A DNA stretch of 41,218 nucleotides from a virus, in the IMG/VR virus record IMGVR_UViG_3300020416_000016, positions 1 to 41,218 of that record; one strand, written 5' to 3'. Shown piece after piece: positions 15,378 to 23,880 of this stretch. The translations under genes were made by a program, and so were the position numbers. How positions within the stretch are numbered: position 1 is the first letter of the stretch; every line of letters begins with the position of its first letter. The notes under the pieces are model-generated. The model was not told where the DNA came from, searched no databases, and worked only from the letters and a program-made list of their open reading frames with translations.

Positions 15378-16066
15378 ATGAAGAAATTAACTCTGCTGGT
15401 GACGGCAGTGGTGTTGCTTTGCCTCCTGCTTTTGTAATTGTCCAACCCAGAGTTCATCGTCGCATGAAGAAGAACAATGGTGATAAGGTAGATGGTCGTA
15501 CATCAGGTGCAAAAGCTCTCTTTACACGTATACAAAAAAGAAAAATGAAAGAACAAGTTGAAGAAAAAATAATTCCTGAGGCTGTTTCGTCTGAGACTGA
15601 GAGAGCACAGAAACAAATTGCCCAGAAGAAAAAGTTGGGTCGTTCTAAGGAGCTTCAAAAGAAACGTAAGGAAGCAAAAGAAAAAATGCAGAGTAAGACT
15701 AAGGAAATGGATATCCTTATGAAGGCTCGCATGTCAGATTTTAAAAAGAAAGCACAAGATCAAACAAAAAAATTGAAGAGAGATCATGTAGAACCTACAG
15801 GTAATAATATTATGGAAAATCATAATGATGTTGTTCAAGTTGCTTTAGATGTTGCAACTAGTGAACTATCAAATGCACCAGAGTCATTTGCTAAGATTCA
15901 ATTTAGCGATGGTGGAGTACAGAATTTAGATAACTTCTCTGCCAAGAGAATTGCTGCTGTATATGGACAGTTAGATGACACTCACAAGCAACAGTTTCAG
16001 TATATGCTGAACAAAGATGCTGCTACTTATCAGAGTGCTTTGGATTTTGCTATACGCCACGTTTAA
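15350..16066 (+). CDS. Lysine/glutamate-rich coiled-coil protein (238 aa)
   Basis: After a short acidic N-terminus and a LPPAFVIVQPRVHRRMKK segment, the middle (about 55-150) is an uninterrupted stretch of Lys, Glu, Gln and Arg typical of a long coiled coil or scaffold-type helix. The C-terminal ~80 residues (VVQVALDVATSELSNAPESF... ending SALDFAIRHV) form a separate helical domain. There is no membrane segment. The composition would fit a scaffold, chaperone or nucleic-acid-binding protein, but I recognise no family. The start lies inside the preceding gene. Confidence 0.6.
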   Translation: MSKAIESNIDEEINSAGDGSGVALPPAFVIVQPRVHRRMKKNNGDKVDGRTSGAKALFTRIQKRKMKEQVEEKIIPEAVSSETERAQKQIAQKKKLGRSKELQKKRKEAKEKMQSKTKEMDILMKARMSDFKKKAQDQTKKLKRDHVEPTGNNIMENHNDVVQVALDVATSELSNAPESFAKIQFSDGGVQNLDNFSAKRIAAVYGQLDDTHKQQFQYMLNKDAATYQSALDFAIRHV

Positions 16067-16078
16067 GTAGAGGGTAGT

Positions 16079-16489
16079 ATGGCTGAGGGTATTAACACCG
16101 CTATTCTTGAGCGGCTGGAGAAAGTAGTTAATACTCTCCAAGAAAATTCTATAAAGATGGGGCAGCTTCTTGCTGTCCACAATGAGAAATTAGATAAACA
16201 AGATCAAATTGATGGTGTTTTGTTCGAGAAGATTGATAGTCTTCATAGAGCACTTGATAGAGAAACAGAGTTAATTAAAAAGGGGTGTGAGCGTGACATC
16301 AGAAAAGTCGATGACCGTCTTAGAGTCATGGAAAAGAAAATGTGGTCTATTTTTGGTGCTCTTTCTATTATATCTTTCCTCGTTAGTCCAGTCGGACAAA
16401 AAATCATTAGACCGATATTTGAATCGTCACAAGCAGGATTGACAAATCCACAAAAAACTACTATGATATACCCATCACAAGTCTCGTAG
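16079..16489 (+). CDS. Coiled-coil protein with C-terminal membrane anchor (136 aa)
   Basis: Residues 1-90 are heptad-like and helical (AILERLEKVVNTLQENSIKMG, later LHRALDRETELIKKG), followed by one hydrophobic helix (MWSIFGALSIISFLVSPVG, about 97-115) and a short polar tail. This layout of an N-terminal coiled coil, one membrane helix and a C-terminal tail occurs in phage lysis and envelope-associated proteins, but no family is clear. It lies 13 bases after the coiled-coil gene and just before primase. Confidence 0.6.
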   Translation: MAEGINTAILERLEKVVNTLQENSIKMGQLLAVHNEKLDKQDQIDGVLFEKIDSLHRALDRETELIKKGCERDIRKVDDRLRVMEKKMWSIFGALSIISFLVSPVGQKIIRPIFESSQAGLTNPQKTTMIYPSQVS

Positions 16490-16495
16490 GGGTGA

Positions 16496-17485
16496 ATGTC
16501 CTATATTGATGGGAATTACATAAACAGAATATCTTCGCGTTTGACTCTTTTTAAACAAAAGAAGTCGAACCTTTTTAATTTTAGGTGTCCTTACTGTGGA
16601 GACTCGCAGAAGCATAAGAATAAGGCACGAGGATATCTGTTTGAGATGAAGAGTGGATATGTATTCAAGTGTCACAACTGTGGTCTTGGTAGAACATTCT
16701 CAAACTTCTTAAAAGACCAAGATCGTATTCTCTATGATCAATATATCATGGAGAAATTTTCTCATGGACAGACAGGTAAGGGTACAACTACAAAAAATCC
16801 AGACTTTAAATTTACTCCTCCAGTTTTTAAAAAATCTGACATAGATCTAGAAAAAATCTCAGATCTAAATAAAGAACATCCAGCAAGAAAATATCTTGAA
16901 GACAGAAAAATCAAAGACTTAGACTACTTCTATTATTGTCCCAAATTTAAAGCATGGACTAACAAACAGAAGAAAACCTTTGACAATCTGAGACAAGACG
17001 GTCCTCGAATTATAATACCTTTCAGGGATAAAGACGGTAACCTCTTCGGATATCAAGGCAGATCGCTAGCCCCTACGGCAAAGATGAGATACATTACGAT
17101 CATGCTTGATGAAGACAAACCTAAAATCTTTGGACAGGATAGAATAAATTATGAAGAACCGATTTACATTGTTGAAGGACCGTTTGACAGTACCTTCATT
17201 CAGAATTCCGTTGCGATGGCTGGGTCTGATGTTGATATTCGGACGTTTGGCTGGGGCAATTATATTTGGGTATATGATAACGAGCCACGTAACAGAGAGA
17301 TCGTCAACCGAATCTCCAAGTCAATCGACAGAGGAGATAAGGTAGTCATTTGGCCTAAAAATATACAGGAAAAGGACATAAACGATATGTCTCTTGCTGG
17401 ACATGATGTGCAGAAGGTGGTAGAATCACATGTATATCAGAAATTAGAAGCAAACCTTAAAATAAACGACTGGAAAAAAGTATGA
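16496..17485 (+). CDS. 61: DNA primase (T4 gp61-like)
   Basis: The primase makes RNA primers for lagging-strand synthesis together with helicase gp41. The 329-aa protein begins with a zinc-binding domain: C31-P-Y-C34 and C59-H-N-C62. The TOPRIM part includes YIVEGPFDSTF (the acidic glutamate motif), WVYDNEPRN and the KVVIWPKNI...KDINDMSLAG segment with the D-x-N-D motif. The length matches T4 gp61 (342 aa). The ATG has an AGGGGTGA region upstream, and the stop overlaps nrdA (ATGA). Confidence 0.95.
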   Translation: MSYIDGNYINRISSRLTLFKQKKSNLFNFRCPYCGDSQKHKNKARGYLFEMKSGYVFKCHNCGLGRTFSNFLKDQDRILYDQYIMEKFSHGQTGKGTTTKNPDFKFTPPVFKKSDIDLEKISDLNKEHPARKYLEDRKIKDLDYFYYCPKFKAWTNKQKKTFDNLRQDGPRIIIPFRDKDGNLFGYQGRSLAPTAKMRYITIMLDEDKPKIFGQDRINYEEPIYIVEGPFDSTFIQNSVAMAGSDVDIRTFGWGNYIWVYDNEPRNREIVNRISKSIDRGDKVVIWPKNIQEKDINDMSLAGHDVQKVVESHVYQKLEANLKINDWKKV

Positions 17486-19791
17486 CCAATGGTACAGATA
17501 TAAAAGTACGTAAGAGAAATGGATCTATCGAGGGGTTAAACCTTGAGAAGGTTCATAAGATGACAGAAGAAGCTTGCGAAGGTCTGGGAAGCGGTGTGAG
17601 TGCCTCTCAGATAGAAATGAACTCTGGTCTGCAATTCTTTGATGGAATTCAGACTAAGGACATACAAGAAATTTTAGTTCGTTCTGCTAGTGATCTTATT
17701 AGTATTGAACAACCTAACTATCAATTTGCTGCTGCTAGATTGCTTCTATTTGGTCTTAAAAAGCAGGTCTTTGGATCAACGTGGGTCAAAAGTCATCCAC
17801 CTATTTTAGACCATGCTAAGGAGTGTGTGGAGCGTGGCATATATGATGGAGAAATTATAGATAAGTATAGTGAAGAAGAGTGGGATAAGATCAACTCTTG
17901 GATAGATCATAGTCGTGATCTTCTATTCACTTATGCAGGTCTACGTCAAATCGTTGACAAGTATCTTGTACAGGATAGAAGTACTGGAGAGGTATATGAG
18001 ACTCCTCAGTATATGTACATGATGATTGCTGCTACATTGTTCAGAAACTACGGAGATAATAGACTCGATTATGTCAGAAGATACTACGAATCAATCTCAA
18101 AACACAAAATCAACATCCCAACACCAGTCATGGCAGGGGTGCGAACTCCCATTAGACAATTTGCCTCCTGTGTTCTCGTTGATGCTGATGACACGCTTGA
18201 CAGCATCTTCAGCAGTGACATGGCTATTGGTAAATACGTTGCTCAAAGGGCGGGAATTGGCATCAACGCAGGTAGAATACGTGGGATCAACTCTAAGATC
18301 AGGGGCGGTGAAGTTCAACACACGGGTGTCGTCCCGTTTCTCAAAAAATTTGAGAGCACTGTCAGATGTTGCACTCAAAATGGCATCAGAGGTGGATCAG
18401 CGACAGTCCACTTCCCAATCTGGCATCAAGAAATAGAAGACATCCTTGTCCTCAAGAACAATAAAGGTACTGAGGATAATAGGGTCAGAAAACTTGACTA
18501 CAGTATACAAATTTCAAAATTATTTTATGAACGATTCATCGCTAACGAGGATGTTAGTCTCTTCAGTCCTCATCATGTTCCTGGGCTTTACGAGTCTTTT
18601 GGTACTCCATCCTTTGATGAGCAATATGTTGCTGCTGAAGCAGATTCAAGAATCCCAAGAAAAACTATTGGAGCACAAGAGCTCATCCTAGATCTCCTTA
18701 AGGAGAGAGCAGAGACTGGTCGTATTTACATCATGAATATAGACCACTGTAATGATCACTCATCATTCAAAGATAAGGTAAGTATGAGTAACCTCTGTCA
18801 GGAGATTACACTACCAACAGATCCTATCCAACACATTGATGGTGATGGTGAGATTGCATTGTGTATTCTATCTGCTATTAACGTAGGTAAACTACGTAAC
18901 CTAGATGAGATGGAAGAACTCTGTGACCTATCTGTACGTGGATTAGAAGAGTTAATTGACTACCAACACTACCCAGTGAAGGCAGCAGAGAGAAGTACTA
19001 TTGCAAGACGTTCTCTTGGTATTGGTTATATTGGATTAGCACATTACCTAGCAAAGAACGGAGTAAAATATGAAGACCCAGAAGCATGGAAACTCGTACA
19101 CGACTTGTCTGAAAGTTTCCAGTACTACTTGCTCAAGTCAAGTAACGCAATCGCAAAAGAGAAAGGGAAGTGCGGAGCTTTTGATCGCACCAAGTATGCA
19201 GACGGTATCCTCCCAATCGACACTTACAAAAAAGATGTAGATGAACTGGTTGCGAATGAACTTAAACATGACTGGGAAGAGCTTCGACAAAGCATTGTTG
19301 AATTCGGTCTACGACATAGCACCTTATCTGCACAGATGCCATCCGAGTCTTCTTCAGTCGTCAGTAATGCTACGAATGGCATTGAACCACCCAGAGATCT
19401 TATCTCAACGAAGAAGTCTAAGAAGGGACCTCTCAAACAAGTTGTACCACAGTACGCAACCCTTAAGAACAATTACACGTTGCTTTGGGATATGTCTGGG
19501 AACACTGGGTATATTAATATTGTTGCTGTTATGCAGAAGTTCTTTGATCAAGCAATTTCTGGAAACTGGAGTTATAACCCACAGCATTATGACAATTCTG
19601 AAGTTCCTGTATCAGTAATGGCACAGGATTTATTGACAACCTTTAAATATGGTTGGAAGACTTCTTACTATCAGAATACATATGATTCTAAATCAGATGT
19701 AGTTGAAGAAACAACTAAAGAAGACATTAAAGATCTACTAGAAGGTATATTTGAAATGGAGGAGGACGATTGTGACAGCTGCAAAATCTAA
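17482..19791 (+). CDS. nrdA: Ribonucleotide reductase class Ia, alpha subunit (NrdA)
   Basis: NrdA reduces ribonucleoside diphosphates to deoxy forms. The 769-aa protein starts with an ATP-cone-like region (VRKRNGSIEGLNLEKVHKM). Active-site features are present: the first redox cysteine in RQFASCVLVD, the N-x-C-x-E motif in SNLCQEITLP, the partner cysteine in CILSAINVG, the radical-transfer tyrosine pair in KTSYYQNTYD, and the C-terminal cysteine pair CDSC in the last six residues, which exchange with glutaredoxin or thioredoxin. There is no intron or inserted homing endonuclease. It is coupled to primase by an ATGA overlap, and nrdB follows at once. Confidence 0.97.
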   Translation: MTNGTDIKVRKRNGSIEGLNLEKVHKMTEEACEGLGSGVSASQIEMNSGLQFFDGIQTKDIQEILVRSASDLISIEQPNYQFAAARLLLFGLKKQVFGSTWVKSHPPILDHAKECVERGIYDGEIIDKYSEEEWDKINSWIDHSRDLLFTYAGLRQIVDKYLVQDRSTGEVYETPQYMYMMIAATLFRNYGDNRLDYVRRYYESISKHKINIPTPVMAGVRTPIRQFASCVLVDADDTLDSIFSSDMAIGKYVAQRAGIGINAGRIRGINSKIRGGEVQHTGVVPFLKKFESTVRCCTQNGIRGGSATVHFPIWHQEIEDILVLKNNKGTEDNRVRKLDYSIQISKLFYERFIANEDVSLFSPHHVPGLYESFGTPSFDEQYVAAEADSRIPRKTIGAQELILDLLKERAETGRIYIMNIDHCNDHSSFKDKVSMSNLCQEITLPTDPIQHIDGDGEIALCILSAINVGKLRNLDEMEELCDLSVRGLEELIDYQHYPVKAAERSTIARRSLGIGYIGLAHYLAKNGVKYEDPEAWKLVHDLSESFQYYLLKSSNAIAKEKGKCGAFDRTKYADGILPIDTYKKDVDELVANELKHDWEELRQSIVEFGLRHSTLSAQMPSESSSVVSNATNGIEPPRDLISTKKSKKGPLKQVVPQYATLKNNYTLLWDMSGNTGYINIVAVMQKFFDQAISGNWSYNPQHYDNSEVPVSVMAQDLLTTFKYGWKTSYYQNTYDSKSDVVEETTKEDIKDLLEGIFEMEEDDCDSCKI

Positions 19792-19801
19792 GGAGGAACA
19801 T

Positions 19802-20947
19802 ATGGATATAACTGGTATGACTGTATTCAATACGAATCAGGTAGATACTACCAAAGGACAAATGTTCTTTGGTCCTCCATTAGGAGTACAAAGATATGAT
19901 AAGTTTAAGTATCCTATCTTCGATAAGTTAACACAGACACAGTTAGGTTTCTTTTGGAGACCAGAAGAAGTTTCCTTACAAAAGGATCGTGCTGATTATC
20001 AAACACTAAATGCTGCACAGAAACATATATTTTCAAGTAATCTTAAGTATCAAATCTTACTTGACTCTGTTCAAGGACGTGGGCCTGGTATGGCGTTTGC
20101 TCCTTATGTTTCTTTACCTGAATTGGAAGGTTGTATGAACATATGGCAGACTATGGAGATGATCCATAGTAGATCATACACACATATAATTAAGAATGTA
20201 TATCCAGATCCATCTGAGGTCTTTGATACTATCTTGGAGGATGAGCAGATCCTTGCACGTGCTGAGTCAGTGACCAGAGCATACGATGAGTTCATTAATT
20301 ATGCACAGGAGTATGGTCAGAGTAACAGTTGGAAAGATGATATGAGGAGTCATCCCAATTCAGAATGGACACGTAAAGATTTAAAAAGATCACTCTATAA
20401 GGCAGTTGCCAATGTTTATATACTGGAAGGAATTAGGTTTTATGTCTCTTTTGCTTGTAGTTTCGCTTTTGGCGAGCTTAAGTTACTTGAAGGTTCTGCT
20501 AAGATCATATCATTGATAGCAAGAGATGAGTCACAACACATGGTTGTCTCTCAAAATATATTAAATAAGTGGAAGGAAGGTGATGATCCAGAGATGGTTG
20601 TCATTGCTAAAGAAGAAGAGGAGAATGTCTATCAGATGTTCCGTACAGCAGTAGAAGAAGAGAAGGCATGGGCTGAGTACTTATTTAAAGATGGTTCTAT
20701 TATAGGACTCAATGATAAATTACTACAAAAGTATGTTGAATGGACTGCTAATCGTAGGTTAAAATCAATTGGTCTCGATGCAATCTTCGACACTCCTATC
20801 TCTAACAATCCATTACCATGGACAGCACACTGGTTATCTTCTAAAGGTATGCAGGTTGCACCACAAGAGACAGAGGTTGAATCATATGTTGTTGGTAGCA
20901 TCAAACAGGATGTTAAGAAGGATACTTTTGCTGGTTTTAAACTATGA
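19802..20947 (+). CDS. nrdB: Ribonucleotide reductase class Ia, beta subunit (NrdB)
   Basis: NrdB carries the di-iron centre and tyrosyl radical. I chose ATG 19802 because AGGAGG lies just upstream (starting at the nrdA stop); an in-frame start at 19751 inside nrdA is unlikely. The 381-aa protein contains LPELEGCMNIWQTMEMIHSRSYTHII, abbreviated here as E...E-x-x-H with the radical Tyr of HSRSYTHI, plus the second iron-binding set in ILEGIRFYVSFACSFAF and IARDESQHM. All expected ligands appear present. It ends in an ATGA overlap with an oxygenase gene. Confidence 0.96.
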   Translation: MDITGMTVFNTNQVDTTKGQMFFGPPLGVQRYDKFKYPIFDKLTQTQLGFFWRPEEVSLQKDRADYQTLNAAQKHIFSSNLKYQILLDSVQGRGPGMAFAPYVSLPELEGCMNIWQTMEMIHSRSYTHIIKNVYPDPSEVFDTILEDEQILARAESVTRAYDEFINYAQEYGQSNSWKDDMRSHPNSEWTRKDLKRSLYKAVANVYILEGIRFYVSFACSFAFGELKLLEGSAKIISLIARDESQHMVVSQNILNKWKEGDDPEMVVIAKEEEENVYQMFRTAVEEEKAWAEYLFKDGSIIGLNDKLLQKYVEWTANRRLKSIGLDAIFDTPISNNPLPWTAHWLSSKGMQVAPQETEVESYVVGSIKQDVKKDTFAGFKL

Positions 20948-21531
20948 ACAAACCTGATACTAAATTACATGAATGTATTTACGTAGCAGAAAAGATTATT
21001 CCTGCTGATATTTGTGATGTTATTGTTAAAGATATAGAATCGAGAGAGTGGATACCTCATAAGTGGTATAATGTTCACAAAGATTCATATCATTCTGAAG
21101 AAAAGATGGAGCTTGATATTCAGGGTGCTACTCTAGAATTGCAAAAACAATTAGGGAAATTTATAATAGAAGCTGGTAGAAAATATGAAAAAAATTATGC
21201 ATTTTTTACATTTGGTGATGGATCTCCAAATGTAATGAATAACTTTTGTCAGGTTCGTTTTAATAGATACTCACCTGGTCAGATCATGCGTCAACATTTT
21301 GATCATATTCATTCATTATTTGATGGTACACAAAAAGGAGTGCCAGTACTTAGTTTTATTATGAATTTTAATGATGACTATGAAGGTGCTGATTTATATT
21401 TCTGGAAAGATAATGTGATCAAGTTAGGTAAGGGTGATATTGTTATGTTCCCTTCTAATTTCTTTTTTCCACATGGTGTGACTGAAGCAACAAAAGGAAA
21501 GAGATATTCAGGAGTATCATGGGCATGGTAG
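20944..21531 (+). CDS. 2-oxoglutarate/Fe(II) oxygenase, prolyl 4-hydroxylase-like
   Basis: The 195-aa protein shows the double-stranded beta-helix iron site: H118-x-D120 (MRQHFDHIHS), the distal H177 (FFPHGV), and R187 (GKRYSG) for the 2-oxoglutarate carboxylate. The RFNRYSPGQIM strand before the HxD motif is typical of the prolyl 4-hydroxylase branch. Such enzymes are common in cyanophages; substrates are unknown, with protein hydroxylation one option. It overlaps nrdB (ATGA), so it is translated with the RNR genes. Confidence 0.88.
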   Translation: MNKPDTKLHECIYVAEKIIPADICDVIVKDIESREWIPHKWYNVHKDSYHSEEKMELDIQGATLELQKQLGKFIIEAGRKYEKNYAFFTFGDGSPNVMNNFCQVRFNRYSPGQIMRQHFDHIHSLFDGTQKGVPVLSFIMNFNDDYEGADLYFWKDNVIKLGKGDIVMFPSNFFFPHGVTEATKGKRYSGVSWAW

Positions 21532-21752
21532 ACGATTCCAACTGGAGAGAAGAGTACAAAGGATATACTTCTAGTAAGTATGAGTTAGATTTGCTTGAGA
21601 ATGGTCCCAAGAGTCTATCCCAGTCATGGGTGATGGGAGCTCTATATAACAAATGGAAAAAGATCAAGGGATATAAGGAACCAGAACCACCAAATTGTCA
21701 ATCATCACTAAAAGAATGGGAGGAGAGTATTAAACAATATGAAAAAAATTAA
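21525..21752 (+). CDS. Hypothetical protein (75 aa)
   Basis: Two in-frame ATGs exist; 21525 is placed 10 bases after the AGGAG site and 21519 only 4 bases after it, so the start is uncertain. The product is polar (NWREEYKGYTSSKYELDLLENGPKSLSQS), with a basic helix (LYNKWKKIKGYKE) and an acidic tail, and has no known domain. It overlaps the DUF2997 gene at its end. Confidence 0.55.
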   Translation: MVDDSNWREEYKGYTSSKYELDLLENGPKSLSQSWVMGALYNKWKKIKGYKEPEPPNCQSSLKEWEESIKQYEKN

Positions 21753-21933
21753 ATTTGTTATCGCACAAGACGGTACTGTAACTGAAGAGGTTATGGGTGT
21801 TAAAGGAACACAATGTCTTGATCTTACAGAAAAGATTGAGGAGACATTAGGAACTGTCCAGTGGAGAAAAGAAACACAAGAGTATTATCAAACCGTTACT
21901 ACAGAGGAAAATGTCACACTTCAGCACGATTAA
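21739..21933 (+). CDS. DUF2997 family protein (64 aa)
   Basis: The pattern KKIKFVIAQDGTVTEEVMGVKG, then C-x-x-L-T-x-x-I-E-x-x-L-G, is characteristic of DUF2997, small cyanobacterial and phage proteins usually found beside Ycf35/DUF1257. That is exactly the next gene here, overlapping by 23 bases. Function is unknown, but the conserved pairing in host and phage implies a joint task, possibly linked to photosynthetic or chloroplast-type metabolism. Confidence 0.82.
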   Translation: MKKIKFVIAQDGTVTEEVMGVKGTQCLDLTEKIEETLGTVQWRKETQEYYQTVTTEENVTLQHD

Positions 21934-22306
21934 GACTAAAATAAAAGAGAGACCTCAATTAGTTGAGGCATTAGAATTATTACAGTATAATGTTAAAGAA
22001 GATCAAGACCTCGTTATTACAAATCCTGATCATGCTGAGGATCACCCTGTGGTTCGGGCAGAAGTTGCTGTGTCAAATGACATTGGGTTTCGTTGGAACG
22101 AAAAGACGGAGACTTATGATCTATACTCTGATCATTCTACTTGGGATCTTGATGTTCCAGTAAGTAGATTCATAGACAAGGTAACTCAACAGTATGCTAG
22201 GATGACTATACATAATACTATTAATCAGATGCATGGTTATTCTGTGTCTGAGGAGTGGGAAATGGATAATAATTCTATTGAAATAACAGTTACTAATTGG
22301 CAATAA
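21911..22306 (+). CDS. ycf35: Ycf35-like protein (DUF1257)
   Basis: The 131-aa protein begins SHFSTIKTKIKERPQLVEALELL, the Ycf35 hallmark, and continues with DIGFRWNEKTETYDLYSD and a C-terminal helix-strand pair. Ycf35 is encoded by cyanobacteria and red-algal plastids and is widespread in cyanophages; its function is unknown. It overlaps the DUF2997 gene, reproducing the cyanobacterial gene pair, and was probably acquired from the host as a unit. Confidence 0.88.
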   Translation: MSHFSTIKTKIKERPQLVEALELLQYNVKEDQDLVITNPDHAEDHPVVRAEVAVSNDIGFRWNEKTETYDLYSDHSTWDLDVPVSRFIDKVTQQYARMTIHNTINQMHGYSVSEEWEMDNNSIEITVTNWQ

Positions 22307-22309
22307 ATA
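22302..22309 (+). promoter_or_regulatory. Possible late promoter box AATAAATA
   Basis: This box matches the NATAAATA pattern and overlaps the ycf35 stop codon. A transcript starting near 22315 would leave only a few bases before ATG 22322, removing the AGGAG site, so it would have to serve the GIY-YIG start at 22336 or later genes. It may be a chance match. Confidence 0.25.
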
Positions 22310-22321
22310 GGAGATAAAGAA

Positions 22322-22651
22322 ATGAAAATTATGAGATGGTTGACGAAAGAGTTTACGAAAACCCCTGGCTATATGAGGGTAAACCTTTCACTTCTGACGA
22401 TATTGGCGATCAGTTCGGTTTCGTCTACTGTATTACTAATCTCCAGACAGGCAAAAAATACATCGGAAGAAAATATTTTACCAGTCGTAGAAAGCCTCGA
22501 AGTGGCAAAAGTAAACGGAGAGTTACGAGTGAGAGTGACTGGAAAAAATACTACGGAAGTTCTGACGAACTTAAGTCCGATGTTAAAAGATTGGGCAGAG
22601 AAATCTTTAAGCGAGAAATCTTATCGCTCCACTCAACCAAAGGTAAAGTAA
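22322..22651 (+). CDS. Possible overlapping ORF, membrane-type (109 aa)
   Basis: This ORF lies in a different frame inside the GIY-YIG gene, so it may be a shadow. In its favour, its ATG follows the best ribosome binding site in the area (AGGAG, about 7 bases spacing), and the product has one hydrophobic helix (LSLLTILAISSVSSTVLLI, about 19-37) followed by a plausible extracytoplasmic tail. Against it, the GIY-YIG frame clearly carries conserved motifs over the same bases. It may act only to bring ribosomes to ATG 22336, 14 bases downstream. Confidence 0.2.
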   Translation: MKIMRWLTKEFTKTPGYMRVNLSLLTILAISSVSSTVLLISRQAKNTSEENILPVVESLEVAKVNGELRVRVTGKNTTEVLTNLSPMLKDWAEKSLSEKSYRSTQPKVK

Positions 22652-22785
22652 ATTTTGAGGAGACTAAACAGTTATTCATCAACAATGTCCTTTCAGAAGC
22701 ATTGAGCGATGGAACACCTGCATATTATAATAGTAATATCTTAGGACGTTACTACAGGAAAGACTATTTTAAAGAACAATGTTAA
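22336..22785 (+). CDS. GIY-YIG family putative endonuclease
   Basis: The 149-aa protein has the GIY-YIG nuclease layout: GFVY (28-31), then KYIG (41-44) followed by the catalytic-type R45, a DWKKYYGSSDEL segment with a basic helix, and the NFEETKQLFI region that would supply the catalytic glutamate. It has no obvious DNA-binding domain beyond the basic patch PRSGKSKRRV. It could be a homing-type or repair nuclease; similar stand-alone proteins are frequent in cyanophages. The ATG has no good ribosome binding site of its own; a strong one serves ATG 22322 in another frame. Confidence 0.8.
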   Translation: MVDERVYENPWLYEGKPFTSDDIGDQFGFVYCITNLQTGKKYIGRKYFTSRRKPRSGKSKRRVTSESDWKKYYGSSDELKSDVKRLGREIFKREILSLHSTKGKVNFEETKQLFINNVLSEALSDGTPAYYNSNILGRYYRKDYFKEQC

Positions 22786-23018
22786 AAGTAAAGTGCCGTG
22801 TATGTGGTAAGGAACTTGTTGGATCAGGTTGCTGCGGCTGTCCTAATATGACCACGATAAGGGATGATCATGTTATTGCAAATGATCTAAACTTGGTTAC
22901 GTTAACAGAATCTATTAATAATGTTAAGAAATCAACACTTTTCACTGTTGATGACCTAAAATACCAAGAGGCTCGTCGTAAAAGAAAAGTCCGTAAAATA
23001 ATATTTGAGGAGAGATGA
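22779..23018 (+). CDS. Small cysteine-rich, probably zinc-binding protein (79 aa)
   Basis: The N-terminus holds a zinc-ribbon-like set, CRVCGKELVGSGCCGCPN (cysteines at 6, 9, 18, 19 and 21), and the C-terminus is a basic helix (YQEARRKRKVRKIIFEER). That combination suggests a nucleic-acid- or protein-binding regulator, but no family is recognised with certainty. It overlaps the GIY-YIG gene by 7 bases and the next ORF by 4. Confidence 0.62.
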   Translation: MLKVKCRVCGKELVGSGCCGCPNMTTIRDDHVIANDLNLVTLTESINNVKKSTLFTVDDLKYQEARRKRKVRKIIFEER

Positions 23019-23227
23019 TCAATCTGGATGAAAAATTTCACAACTACCTAGAAAAAGGTGGTAAGACATTTAGAATTGATGGTGTCAATGAACCACTTAC
23101 AGGTTACGGTTACAACTGTGATGGTTCGGACATCATTGGCTACTGGGTTAATACAACCAACTATAAATTGTTTTATAATTTGAATGAACAGTTCCTGAAA
23201 ATGGAACCTCTTAATACAAAACCATGA
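23015..23227 (+). CDS. Hypothetical protein (70 aa)
   Basis: This is coupled by ATGA overlaps on both sides (zinc-ribbon gene before, talC after). The product is rich in Asn, Tyr and Gly with likely beta structure (KTFRIDGVNEPLTGYGYNCDG, then GYWVNTTNYKLFYNL). It is not recognised; there is no membrane segment. Confidence 0.55.
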   Translation: MINLDEKFHNYLEKGGKTFRIDGVNEPLTGYGYNCDGSDIIGYWVNTTNYKLFYNLNEQFLKMEPLNTKP

Positions 23228-23880
23228 AAATATTTTTAGATACCGCTGAGGTGGATCAAATTGTTGATGGATACAAGACTGGTCTGGTTGATGGTGTCAC
23301 CACTAACCCCACTCTTATACTCAGGTCAGGAAGGCAACAGAGTGATGTGATCGAAGAGATCTATCAAGCATGTCCTAACCTTGAGTCCATCTCTGCTGAG
23401 GTAGTTGCTGAGACTGCTGAAGAGATGGTAGAACAAGCACAACCATACATTTCTCTCAGTGATAATGTTACAATTAAAGTACCTTGCACACGTGAGGGAT
23501 TAAAAGCTTGTTATGAATTACACAATGATGGTATATTAACTAATGTAACTCTTGTGTTCTCAGTATCACAAGCAATACTTGCTGCAAAGGCAGGTGCATC
23601 CTACGTTTCTCCTTTTGTAGGTAGAGTAGATGATAATTCTTTTGGAGGTCTATGCCTTGTAAAAGACATCGCTAATACATATAAGAGGCATGATGTTGAA
23701 ACACAAATCCTTGCTGCTTCCATTAGAAACGTCAGGGATGTAGGTAGAGCCTTTGAGTATGGTGCAAATGTATGTACTATACCTGTTAAAGTCTTCGATA
23801 AGATGTATGATCATGTCCTAACTCGTGAAGGGTTAGAACTGTTTAATAACGATTATCTTGCGGCTAAAACTCAAACATGA
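23224..23880 (+). CDS. talC: Transaldolase TalC
   Basis: This is a short transaldolase/fructose-6-phosphate-aldolase-like enzyme of 218 aa, the form found in cyanophages. It keeps the Schiff-base lysine K85 (NVTIKVP), an N-terminal catalytic-type aspartate (LDTAEV, D6), TTNPT around N28, and the VSPFVGRVDD phosphate-binding segment. Phage TalC is thought to push host carbon flux through the pentose phosphate pathway to make NADPH and pentoses for dNTP synthesis. It is coupled to glutaredoxin downstream (ATGA) in a nucleotide-supply context with nrdAB. Confidence 0.93.
   Translation: MKIFLDTAEVDQIVDGYKTGLVDGVTTNPTLILRSGRQQSDVIEEIYQACPNLESISAEVVAETAEEMVEQAQPYISLSDNVTIKVPCTREGLKACYELHNDGILTNVTLVFSVSQAILAAKAGASYVSPFVGRVDDNSFGGLCLVKDIANTYKRHDVETQILAASIRNVRDVGRAFEYGANVCTIPVKVFDKMYDHVLTREGLELFNNDYLAAKTQT

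Noticed and set aside
18026-18436. 136-aa + frame inside nrdA
   Set aside because: It is a shadow of the strongly conserved nrdA frame, with no ribosome site and no conserved motif.
22336-22785. GIY-YIG gene as a homing endonuclease inside an intron
   Set aside because: It stands alone between intact genes; neither neighbour is split and no intron boundaries are visible.
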